In this document: piece after piece, positions 18,485-27,206 of the stretch
Position numbering within the stretch: position 1 is the first letter of the stretch
Layout of the letters: each line of letters starts with the position of its first letter
Origin: Nitrospirota bacterium
GTDB taxonomy: Bacteria; Nitrospirota; Nitrospiria; Nitrospirales; Nitrospiraceae
DNA length: 64,000 nucleotides
Direction of reading: 5' to 3'
Assembly: GCA_002737345.1 (NCBI GenBank)
Contig: NSIK01000016.1
Span: 8,158 to 72,157 of the forward strand
Program-made: the position numbers and the translations under genes
The notes under the pieces: model-generated
Seen by the model: the letters and a program-made list of their open reading frames with translations, nothing else
Databases searched by the model: none
What the model was told of the DNA's origin: nothing

Positions 18485-19690
18485 ATGAGTACGAACCTCA
18501 CAGCAGTTGAGATCAAGACCCTGGCTGGCACCGGAGACCCAGGCTGGTCTGGTGACGGAGGGACGGCTTTGGCTGCCTGCCTGAACGAGCCTAAGAGTCT
18601 TACTCTCGATGCAGAGGGTAACCTGTTCATCGCCGACTCGGAGAACCATGTCGTCCGGAAGATCGACCGGAAGACCAACTGCATCAGCACGGTCGCGGGC
18701 TTCATTCATGGAGCTGCGCCAGTCGCACCCCCAGTTGCGCCAACCCCCGTGACGGATGGAGTGGAGGACGACCCATTTGCGGAAAGCGACTCGGTCGCAT
18801 CACATGCCTTCACGCAACAGACTGACTTGAGCGGGACCGTTCGATATGTGGTGGCAGGGACTGCCACGGCCAAACGGTTTAGCGGCGATGGCGGCCCTGC
18901 CGATCAAGCATTGTTGAATTTTCCGACTGCGGTGGCGGTCGACCGAGCCGGACATCTTTATATTGCGGACACGTTGAACCATCGGGTGAGGCGGTTAGAT
19001 GCGAAGACAGGGGTGATCATGACCATCGCAGGCCTGGGGTTGCCTCGCTATTCCGGTGACGGAGGCTTGGCGGTCGAGGCTGGGTTGAATGAGCCGGCTG
19101 CTTTGGTGGTGAGTGATGGCGGCGTCCTTTATATTGCCGACCAAAGCAACAACCGAGTGAGGGCGGTCGATTTGGCGACTGGGATGATTCACACGGTCGC
19201 AGGGACTGGTACGGCTGCGTATAATGGAGATGGCATGGCTGCGACGGAAACCGGCTTGGCCGGTCCCGGCGGATTGGCACTCGCGTCAGACGGCACCCTG
19301 TTCATTGCGGATAGCTTTAGCGGAAGAATTCGCGCCGTTGATCCCGTCACCGGTTTCATCAGGACTGTTGTGGGCGGCAGCGGTGAATATCGATATCAAG
19401 GGCCGGACGAACCGCCCAGCAACAGTCTCTCCCGGCCATCCGGAATGGCGCTGGATGGGGATGGGAATATATTTTTCACCGACTCGGATAACCATCTGGT
19501 GCGACGATGGGATCGGGCCACTAAGCTGATTGAGCGTATCGCCGGTGTCGGTGTGGCCAGTTACGGGGGCGACGGGGGAGCGGCCCGCGACGCCAGTTTG
19601 AGTTATCCATTTGGAATCGTGATGGATCGGTCTGGGCATCTGCTCGTGGCCGATACCTTCAATCATCGTATTCGTGAGATCTCGCTGTAG
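18485..19690 (+). CDS. NHL-repeat beta-propeller protein, apparently cytoplasmic
   Basis: About 401 residues with six recognisable NHL repeats: LFIADSENHVVRKID, LYIADTLNHRVRRLD, LYIADQSNNRVRAVD, LFIADSFSGRIRAVD, IFFTDSDNHLVRRWD and LLVADTFNHRIREIS. Each is preceded by a GDGG- and AGLNEP-like loop. This predicts a six-bladed propeller. A Pro/Val/Ala-rich loop (residues about 78-105) interrupts the first blades. No signal peptide is visible at either ATG 18485 or TTG 18482, unusual because many proteins of this kind are exported. Located 18 bases after leuB and 15 before asd. Ligand unknown. Confidence 0.85.
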   Translation: MSTNLTAVEIKTLAGTGDPGWSGDGGTALAACLNEPKSLTLDAEGNLFIADSENHVVRKIDRKTNCISTVAGFIHGAAPVAPPVAPTPVTDGVEDDPFAESDSVASHAFTQQTDLSGTVRYVVAGTATAKRFSGDGGPADQALLNFPTAVAVDRAGHLYIADTLNHRVRRLDAKTGVIMTIAGLGLPRYSGDGGLAVEAGLNEPAALVVSDGGVLYIADQSNNRVRAVDLATGMIHTVAGTGTAAYNGDGMAATETGLAGPGGLALASDGTLFIADSFSGRIRAVDPVTGFIRTVVGGSGEYRYQGPDEPPSNSLSRPSGMALDGDGNIFFTDSDNHLVRRWDRATKLIERIAGVGVASYGGDGGAARDASLSYPFGIVMDRSGHLLVADTFNHRIREISL

Positions 19691-19705
19691 ATAGGATCAA
19701 GGCTT

Positions 19706-20722
19706 ATGTTGAAAAAGAAAACAGGCTATGTCGTAGCGATCGTCGGCGCAACCGGGGCTGTCGGGACCGAAATGATCGATGTGCTTGAGGAACGAAAGTT
19801 CCCCGTGTCACGTCTGGTTCCCCTCGCCTCCACCCGGTCCGCTGGCGGGATGGTGACATTCGACGGAAACGAGGTGCCGATCGAGGTCTTGACGAAGGAC
19901 TCGTTCGCGGACGTGGATATCGCGCTTTTCTCAGCCGGGGCGGATCTCAGCCGGGAGTTTGCGCCGATTGCGGTGAAGGCCGGGGCAGTGGTGATCGATA
20001 ATAGCGCCGCATGGAGAATGACCCCCGAGGTGCCGCTCGTGGTGCCGGAAGTGAATGCGCAGGACATCTCACAGCATAAGGGCATCATCGCCAACCCCAA
20101 CTGTTCCACGATTCAAATGGTCGTGGCGTTGAAACCCCTGCATGATAAGGCCAGGATCAAGCGGATTGTCGTCACGACTTTTCAGTCCGTGTCCGGTACG
20201 GGGAAAGAGGCGATGGATGAGTTGATGGAGCAGTGTCAGGACTTGCTCAGCTTCAAGCTGCCAGATCCCAAGGTCTATCCCTATCAAATCGCCTTCAACT
20301 GTTTGCCGCAGATCGACGAGTTTCTTCCGTCCGGTTATACGAAGGAAGAGATGAAGATGGTTGACGAGACCAGGAAAATTATGGGCGACCAGTCGATCCA
20401 TGTGACAGCGACGACGGTGCGGGTCCCGGTCTATGTCGGCCATTCTGAAGCCATCAACATCGAGACGGAGCGGAAGCTCACGGTCAACGAGGCCCGCGCG
20501 ATTCTGTCGACTGCGCCAGGCGTATTGCTCTACGACGATCCGGCACATAAGATCTATCCGATGCCGCTGGAGGTTGCGGGGAAAGACGAGGTCTACGTTG
20601 GCCGTATTCGTGAAGATGAGTCGATTTCGAACGGTCTGAATCTCTGGGTGGTGGCGGACAATTTGCGTAAAGGGGCCGCTCTCAATGCGGTGCAAATCGC
20701 AGAACATTTGACTCAAGGCTAA
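19706..20722 (+). CDS. asd: Aspartate-semialdehyde dehydrogenase
   Basis: NADP-dependent reduction of aspartyl phosphate, the branch point to lysine, threonine, methionine and diaminopimelate. The N-terminal Rossmann motif is VAIVGATGAVGTEMIDVL. The active-site Cys is in GIIANPNCSTIQMV and the catalytic His in IRVPVYVGHSEAINIE-like sequence. 338 residues. Its stop overlaps the next ATG (TAATGG). It links the amino-acid cluster with the envelope genes that follow. Confidence 0.96.
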   Translation: MLKKKTGYVVAIVGATGAVGTEMIDVLEERKFPVSRLVPLASTRSAGGMVTFDGNEVPIEVLTKDSFADVDIALFSAGADLSREFAPIAVKAGAVVIDNSAAWRMTPEVPLVVPEVNAQDISQHKGIIANPNCSTIQMVVALKPLHDKARIKRIVVTTFQSVSGTGKEAMDELMEQCQDLLSFKLPDPKVYPYQIAFNCLPQIDEFLPSGYTKEEMKMVDETRKIMGDQSIHVTATTVRVPVYVGHSEAINIETERKLTVNEARAILSTAPGVLLYDDPAHKIYPMPLEVAGKDEVYVGRIREDESISNGLNLWVVADNLRKGAALNAVQIAEHLTQG

Positions 20723-20976
20723 TGGCTGAGTGGGGGAGTCTCGGCAAAGTCTTCATCGGAATTGGGCTCTGCGTGGCCCTGGTCGGTCTGTTGTTGCTGA
20801 TGGCAGACCGTGTTTCGGGAGTAGGACATCTCCTGGGCTGGTTCGGTAAGCTGCCAGGCGACATCTCCATTCGGCGAGAGAACTTCAGCTTCTCATTCCC
20901 CCTTGCTACTAGCCTGCTCCTCAGTATCATCTTCAGTCTGGTATTCTATTGCATCACATGGATCTTTCGCCGATGA
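20722..20976 (+). CDS. DUF2905 family membrane protein
   Basis: 84 residues with two membrane helices (about 9-28 and 58-80) around a conserved loop LGWFGKLPGDISIRRENFSFSFP, diagnostic of DUF2905. Function unknown in the family. Overlaps asd by one base and the SpoIID gene by up to 28 bases, so it is part of the same transcript. Confidence 0.9.
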   Translation: MAEWGSLGKVFIGIGLCVALVGLLLLMADRVSGVGHLLGWFGKLPGDISIRRENFSFSFPLATSLLLSIIFSLVFYCITWIFRR

Positions 20977-22190
20977 CACAACGAGAGACAGGACTGTGCC
21001 GCGCCATGATTATGGTAGGGGCCTGTCTGTTCAGCTTGGTTCCAGGAGTCGAGGCGGCACAGTCGATCCGGGTCATGCTCTCGGTCGATGTGGCACAGCT
21101 CAATGTCCGCGCCGACCGCTCTCTCTGGATGACGGATGCAACGGGCCGTGGTCAGGCGCTGCGCGCCTCGGTTCATGTGTCAGCGGAGGGCACGGGGTTT
21201 GTGCTGAACGGCGTCTTCATGCGGACGGATCGGCTGACGCTGGGGGGCGGAGAGAGCGGGCTTACGTTGACGTTCCCACGGCCTGCCAAAAAGCCTGATG
21301 GGGGGGCCGGGCTATCGGGGGACTTCGGCACGGAGATTTCGGTGAGCGGCCTCGTATCTCTTGTGCGAAAGGGGAAGGGGTTCCTCGTTATCAATCGGGT
21401 AGACCTTGAGGAGTACATCAAGGGGGTGGTTCCCGCCGAAGTCAGTTCGACCTGGCACCCGGAGATGCTGAAGACGCAAGCAGTTGCTGCCAGGACCTAT
21501 GCGCTTTATCAGCAGATGCTGAGTGGGAAGCGTGAGTATGACGTGGCGGCCACGGTGCAAGACCAAGTCTATCGCGGGAAGCAGGGGATCGATGCCGGGA
21601 TCCTGCACGCGGTCGAAGAGACTAGAGGCCTGGTCGTGACCTATCAGGATGCCCCGATCTATGCCGCCTTTTCCTCGACAGCCGCGGGGTTGACGGAGGA
21701 TGCCATGAATGTCTGGTCGAAAGAATATCCCTATCTCAAGGGGGTGGAGTGCCCCTTTGATCTTGCGTCGCCCAACTATCAATGGAAGTCTTCGTTCAGA
21801 GTCGATACCCTTGAACTGAATCTGCGGCAGCAGGGCTTCTCTGTGGGGAGGATCACCGCGATGGCGCCCATCGCGTTCAGCCGTGGGGGGCGAGTCGCGA
21901 AGCTGCGTATTCTCCATTCCGGCGGAGAATTGATCCTTCGCGGAGAAGAGTTGCGGAAAGCGGTCGGGTATACCATCATCCCCAGCACGCAGTTTGCTAT
22001 CGAATCCATGGCCCGCGACGTGGTGTTGTCTGGCTATGGCGCGGGCCATGCCGTCGGGATGTGCCAGTGGGGTGCCAAGGAACTGGCGGAGCGGGGCTAT
22101 CACTTCTCGACGATTCTTCAGTATTATTATCCCGGCACCGAAGTGCAGAATATGACGCTGGTCAAACCTCCGATTCTCCCTTCTTCCTGA
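20949..22190 (+). CDS. SpoIID/LytB domain protein, exported
   Basis: About 413 residues (alternative ATG starts at 20958 and later). A hydrophobic segment (AMIMVGACLFSLVPGVEAAQS) looks like a cleavable signal peptide. The SpoIID core is clear: LEEYIKGVVPAEVSSTWHPE, LKTQAVAARTYALYQ, and the terminal SGYGAGHAVGMCQWGAKELA and ILQYYYPG motifs. In spore formers SpoIID is a peptidoglycan lytic transglycosylase; in diderms homologues are presumed cell-wall remodelling enzymes. Its stop overlaps the queA start (ATGA). Confidence 0.92.
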   Translation: MHHMDLSPMTQRETGLCRAMIMVGACLFSLVPGVEAAQSIRVMLSVDVAQLNVRADRSLWMTDATGRGQALRASVHVSAEGTGFVLNGVFMRTDRLTLGGGESGLTLTFPRPAKKPDGGAGLSGDFGTEISVSGLVSLVRKGKGFLVINRVDLEEYIKGVVPAEVSSTWHPEMLKTQAVAARTYALYQQMLSGKREYDVAATVQDQVYRGKQGIDAGILHAVEETRGLVVTYQDAPIYAAFSSTAAGLTEDAMNVWSKEYPYLKGVECPFDLASPNYQWKSSFRVDTLELNLRQQGFSVGRITAMAPIAFSRGGRVAKLRILHSGGELILRGEELRKAVGYTIIPSTQFAIESMARDVVLSGYGAGHAVGMCQWGAKELAERGYHFSTILQYYYPGTEVQNMTLVKPPILPSS

Positions 22191-23209
22191 TGCAGCTCTC
22201 CGAATTCGACTTTCCATTCGATGCCTCGCTGATCGCTGCGCAGCCGAGGATTCCGCGTGACCAAGCCAGGCTGCTGGTGCTGCAGCCGCTTGACCGTTCG
22301 CTGGCCCATCGCCGAATCGACGCGCTGCCGGATCTGTTGCAGCCAGGCGATCTTCTCGTGGTCAACAATACTAAGGTGGTGGCTGCGCGCGTGGCAGGGC
22401 GAAAACGTCCGTCCGGCGCGAAGGTCGAGGTCCTCTTTGTGAAGGATCTGGGCGAGGCAGTCTGGGAAGTGTTGCTCAAGGGCACGTTCCTTCCTGGCCA
22501 GGTGATTGAGATCGGGCCGGATGCTTCCGCGGTAGTGGTCGAGCGTGGCGCGGACGGAACGAAGGTTCGGGTGGAGAGTCCGATTCCTTGGCCTGAATGG
22601 TTGCGGCAACATGGCCAGATGCCACTGCCTCCCTACTTGAAACGGGCGCCGACCGACCAAGATCGCGAGTGGTATCAAACTCTCTTTGCGCAACATGAAG
22701 GGGCGATTGCGGCGCCGACCGCCGGACTCCATTTCACGCCGGATTTATTGGCGCGGCTGCAACAGCGAGGGATCGGTTTGACAACCGTCACGCTACATGT
22801 GGGGATTGGGACCTTTAAGCAGGTGACGGCCGAGCAGATTGAAGGCCATCGGATGGGTGCTGAATGGATGGAGGTCGGAGCAGAAGCGGTCCAGGCCATG
22901 GAGCAGGCGCGCGCAGCGGGGGGCAGGATCGTTGCGGTCGGAACAACGGTCGTCCGTGCCCTTGAAACGGCGGCTCGTGCGGAGGGCCGGATTAGGCCTT
23001 ACCAGGGAGAGACGGATATCTTCATGACGCCGGGATTTTCGTTTCGGGCGATCGACGCGCTGCTCACGAACTTTCACTTGCCCAGGACGACTTTGTTGAT
23101 GCTGGTTTCCGCATTGGCCGGGACGGAGTTTCTTCGAGAAGCCTATGCAGAGGCGGTTCGCGAGCGGTACCGTTTTTACAGTTATGGTGATGCGATGTTG
23201 ATTATCTGA
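22190..23209 (+). CDS. queA: tRNA preQ1(34) S-adenosylmethionine ribosyltransferase-isomerase QueA
   Basis: Transfers and isomerises the ribosyl moiety of SAM to preQ1 in tRNA, giving epoxyqueuosine. It starts LSEFDFPFDASLIAAQPRIPRDQARLLV. Characteristic motifs are LLVVNNTKVVAARVAGRK, EGAIAAPTAGLHFT and the C-terminal LTNFHLPRTTLLMLVSALAG. 339 residues from ATG 22190. The frame is open upstream to 22061 within spoIID, but the coupled ATGA start is the family start. Confidence 0.97.
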   Translation: MQLSEFDFPFDASLIAAQPRIPRDQARLLVLQPLDRSLAHRRIDALPDLLQPGDLLVVNNTKVVAARVAGRKRPSGAKVEVLFVKDLGEAVWEVLLKGTFLPGQVIEIGPDASAVVVERGADGTKVRVESPIPWPEWLRQHGQMPLPPYLKRAPTDQDREWYQTLFAQHEGAIAAPTAGLHFTPDLLARLQQRGIGLTTVTLHVGIGTFKQVTAEQIEGHRMGAEWMEVGAEAVQAMEQARAAGGRIVAVGTTVVRALETAARAEGRIRPYQGETDIFMTPGFSFRAIDALLTNFHLPRTTLLMLVSALAGTEFLREAYAEAVRERYRFYSYGDAMLII

Positions 23210-23230
23210 GAAGGTCGGAACGTCGTCAGG

Positions 23231-23285
23231 TCTTCAAGTCAGAACGTTCAGGACGAAGATCGTCCGAGACATTGGGACTTGAAGA
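23231..23285. terminator. Nested hairpin between convergent queA and SurA_N genes
   Basis: The outer arms TCTTCAAGTC (23231-23240) and GACTTGAAGA (23276-23285) are perfect inverted repeats. An inner hairpin GGACGA-AGA-TCGTCC (23251-23265) sits between them. There is no U-tract, so bidirectional termination is plausible but unproven. Confidence 0.45.
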
Positions 23286-23306
23286 TGTGATGACATTTGA
23301 CGAGTG

Positions 23307-24005
23307 TTAAAGTAGTTCGCGGTGAATCGTGATCGGAAGCGAGGTCTTGAGAGCTTCCGTATAGGCCTGCAGTGCTCGTTGCTGCTTTTGAAAGAGGACG
23401 TCCTGGATGGCGCGGTCTTTGGCTGCGGCGGTCTTGGCCGGATCCGATTCCGTCTGCCGCAGGGTAAGGGTCTGGGCCTCGGCAATTTCGGCAGGGGTGA
23501 GAGCCACGGCGTCCCGGATGATCATCCGGGCTTTATTGCTGAGCACTTCTTTCGCTTCCATCGCTTCGAATAGCGCCGGCGTCAAATGGTTCGCGGCTAG
23601 GAGCCGCTGGTAGACTTCCGGGTCGAAGGTGCCATTCTTTTGGAAGTCTGGGATCTGCATGATGACGTCGCGCAGGTCGTCGTCTGCCACGGTGAGACCC
23701 ATGTTCTTTGCCACGATCAGCCAGGTTCGATTGTCGATCAGCTGCTCGACCACAAACTGCTTGATCGTTTCGTCTTTGAAATCTCCGGGGACTTTGTCTT
23801 TGTAGAAGCGGTAGGTATTTTCGTAGGCGCGCCGAAACTCATCGTGGGATACGGTGAGATCGCCGACGGAAGCGACGACGGTGCCGGTCTGCTCGCCGAA
23901 TCCCCACCAGCCCATGGTGATGACGAAGGCGATGGCGATGATCCCCATGATGGACTTGAGGAGCCAGGGATAGTTATGGGACGCGTCGCGCATCAATTTG
24001 ATCAT
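23307..24005 (-). CDS. Membrane-anchored SurA N-domain protein without PPIase domain
   Basis: About 232 residues from ATG 24005 with GAGGAG upstream. One N-terminal membrane anchor (residues about 14-36, WLLKSIMGIIAIAFVITMGWWGF) is followed by a SurA_N_3/PpiD-type chaperone domain: VASVGDLTVSHDEFRRAYENTYR and FVVEQLIDNRTWLIVAKNMGLTVADDDL. The parvulin (rotamase) domain expected in PpiD is absent, and the protein ends in a coiled helical tail. It probably acts as a periplasmic folding chaperone for secreted or outer membrane proteins. Convergent with queA. Confidence 0.85.
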   Translation of the reverse strand: MIKLMRDASHNYPWLLKSIMGIIAIAFVITMGWWGFGEQTGTVVASVGDLTVSHDEFRRAYENTYRFYKDKVPGDFKDETIKQFVVEQLIDNRTWLIVAKNMGLTVADDDLRDVIMQIPDFQKNGTFDPEVYQRLLAANHLTPALFEAMEAKEVLSNKARMIIRDAVALTPAEIAEAQTLTLRQTESDPAKTAAAKDRAIQDVLFQKQQRALQAYTEALKTSLPITIHRELL

Positions 24006-24171
24006 GGCCACTCCTCGGAAAATTCGTAGAGGCGGATTGTACTCAGGGATCTTGTGCAAAGGCAAGAGACGACCGTTTCGTCATACGATGTCTTAAGAAT
24101 CTGGTTGCGGGCCTGTTCTAGCAGGTGTGAAATCGCGCCGCCTTGTCGCTTTGCGGAAGAATGGTCTTTGT

Positions 24172-24200
24172 TTGTGCTGGATAGTTTGATTTGTTATACT
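24172..24200 (+). promoter_or_regulatory. Promoter for RDD-mre cluster
   Basis: TTGTGC (24172-24177), a 17-base spacer and TATACT (24195-24200), about 25 bases before the RDD gene start. Confidence 0.5.
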
Positions 24201-24225
24201 TTGCCATTGATTGCGAGGAGCGCGC

Positions 24226-24684
24226 TTGGCGGAAGAGCTTCGAGGGGTTCATTCAATCGGTGCCGAGATCTATCCCAAGGCGCAGGTCTTGAACCGCGGT
24301 ATCGCCAAGTTGATTGATCTGTTGATTGTGGCGGCAGCCGGTCAAGTGATCGTGCCGGTAGGTTTACTTGCTGGATTAGCATATATACTGATTGCTGATG
24401 GGCTTGCCGGGGGGCGGAGTATCGGTAAGCGATTGATCGGCCTCCAGACGGTAGTTCCTGCCCGGCATGAGGCCGCAGGGTTTCGGGAATCCATTATTCG
24501 CAATATGCCTTTTGCGGTCGCGCAGTTAGCTTTTGCCGTCCCCTATGTGGGATGGATTGTGTCGGTGGCAATTATTGCGTTCGAAGCGATCTTGATTTTT
24601 GGGAATGAACAGGGGCGGCGTCTTGGTGACGAGGTGGCCGGTACTCAAGTGTTGGATGTGGGGCGATTAGCGTTGCCCGGCTGA
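24226..24684 (+). CDS. RDD family membrane protein
   Basis: About 152 residues from TTG 24226, spaced five bases from GAGGAG. The RDD element is seen as KAQVLNRGIAKLIDLLIVAAAG (Arg and Asp-containing first helix) and the ADGLAGGRSIGKRLIGLQTV loop, with three or four hydrophobic segments and a GNEQGRRLGDEVAGTQVL tail typical of the family. Function unknown, possibly transport. It lies 37 bases ahead of mreB. Confidence 0.85.
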   Translation: MAEELRGVHSIGAEIYPKAQVLNRGIAKLIDLLIVAAAGQVIVPVGLLAGLAYILIADGLAGGRSIGKRLIGLQTVVPARHEAAGFRESIIRNMPFAVAQLAFAVPYVGWIVSVAIIAFEAILIFGNEQGRRLGDEVAGTQVLDVGRLALPG

Positions 24685-24703
24685 GCGCGTCGTCGGAGTC
24701 TGA

Positions 24704-25771
<1,068 letters not shown>

Positions 25772-25792
25772 GGTTCCGCTCCTAACTTCTTT

Positions 25793-26668
25793 ATGAGGAT
25801 GGCTAACTCGCGTTCTTCTTCCGGTTCCAGACGGCGGGCGTTCGCCTGCTTCGCACTTCTGCTGGCGGCTGTTTTTCTGTTCCACGGTGAAATCCAAGGA
25901 CTCTTGCAGTATCTCGGCGGGCCAGTCGGGCACGTCGCGAGTATTCCGCTCGAAGTGATTGCGTCCATCGATACGGGGATTGCCAATCGCTGGCAGCGTT
26001 ACGTCGTTTTGCAAGGCGTCTGGGACGAGAACCAGCAACTCCGGAAAGACATCGAATGGTTGCGCGGACAAAACAGCCAGTTGCATGAGCTGGCTGCCGC
26101 GACTGAGCGACTGACGGCCTTGCTGCAATTTAAGGAACAGGCGCTCCCCACGATGGTTGCCGCCCGGGTCATCGGACGCGACACTACTAACCGGTATCAA
26201 GCCCTCATCCTCAATAAGGGCGAGCGCGACGGGATCAAGCCGGACATGGGCGTGATTACGCCTGCCGGTGTCGTCGGGCGCATCGTGAAAACGACCGGGG
26301 CCTCCTCAGTGGTGCTCCTGGTAACGGACCCGAACAACGCGATCGCTGGTCTCATTCAGCGGACGAGAGACGAAGGGGTTGTGGAGGGCACCCAGCAGGG
26401 GCGGGCCCAGCTGAAATATCTTCCGTTGCTGTCAACGCTTCAACACGGTGATCGGGTTGTGACGTCGGGCCTCATCGGTGACTTCCCGCGGGGGCTCGCG
26501 ATCGGCACGATTATGCATATCGATAAGCAAGAAGGCGCCCTGTTCCAGTCTGCTGAGCTGATGCTGGAAGTCGATGTCGGTCGTGTGGAGGAAGTGTTGG
26601 TGATTCAGGCGTCGTCCGGACAGTCCACGAAGGCTGCAAGAGAAGTGGATCCGCCCGGGAAGCCGTAA
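25793..26668 (+). CDS. mreC: Rod shape-determining protein MreC
   Basis: Bitopic periplasmic scaffold linking MreB/MreD to PBP2. 291 residues: a cytoplasmic basic N-terminus, one membrane helix (residues about 15-32), a coiled coil (about 65-105, WDENQQLRKDIEWLRGQNSQL), then the beta-rich MreC core with VIGRDTTNRYQALILNKGERDGI and TSGLIGDFPRGLAIG. Two bases before mreD. Confidence 0.95.
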   Translation: MRMANSRSSSGSRRRAFACFALLLAAVFLFHGEIQGLLQYLGGPVGHVASIPLEVIASIDTGIANRWQRYVVLQGVWDENQQLRKDIEWLRGQNSQLHELAAATERLTALLQFKEQALPTMVAARVIGRDTTNRYQALILNKGERDGIKPDMGVITPAGVVGRIVKTTGASSVVLLVTDPNNAIAGLIQRTRDEGVVEGTQQGRAQLKYLPLLSTLQHGDRVVTSGLIGDFPRGLAIGTIMHIDKQEGALFQSAELMLEVDVGRVEEVLVIQASSGQSTKAAREVDPPGKP

Positions 26669-26670
26669 TT

Positions 26671-27162
26671 ATGAAACTTCTCCTCGGTCTGATTCTTGTA
26701 CTGCTGCTCGTCCCTGTTCAAGCGACGCTGCTGCCACATCTAAGCGTCTGGAATATTAAGCCGGATTTAGGGCTGGTGGCTGCCGCGTTTGTCGGGCTGT
26801 TTGCCGGTGAAATGGAAGGCCTGCTCGTGGGGCTTGCGATCGGCTGGGTGTTGAATCTGTTCTCTGCCAGCGAACTGGGGCTCAGTCTCCTGACGAACGG
26901 CGGCGTGGGGCTCTTAGCGGGATTCTTGGGACGGCAGGTATCGCAAGTGACATCGATCTCAGTGGGTGTGGGATTGCTGGCGGTGTCCCTGGCGAGCGGA
27001 TTGCTCGAAGCGGCAACCTCCAAGAATATTGATCTCGCGCAGGTCTGGCAGATGGTGGGAGCGATCGTTCTGCCTCAAGCCTGTTTTGACGGGCTCGTCG
27101 GAACAGGGCTTTATTGGCTGCTCTCGCAACGGTTTCAGTTAGCCCGTCTGAGGACCGAATAA
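26671..27162 (+). CDS. mreD: Rod shape-determining protein MreD
   Basis: 163 residues, almost entirely hydrophobic with about five membrane helices. It contains the family-like WNIKPDLGLVAAAFVGLFAGEMEGLLVGLAIG segment with the conserved Pro-Asp. Assigned from length, hydropathy and position directly after mreC. Partner of MreC in the elongasome. Confidence 0.9.
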   Translation: MKLLLGLILVLLLVPVQATLLPHLSVWNIKPDLGLVAAAFVGLFAGEMEGLLVGLAIGWVLNLFSASELGLSLLTNGGVGLLAGFLGRQVSQVTSISVGVGLLAVSLASGLLEAATSKNIDLAQVWQMVGAIVLPQACFDGLVGTGLYWLLSQRFQLARLRTE

Positions 27163-27206
27163 TGGTCTCAGTGATGGGCTCGGCGGAATAATAGTAACTG
27201 TGAGTT

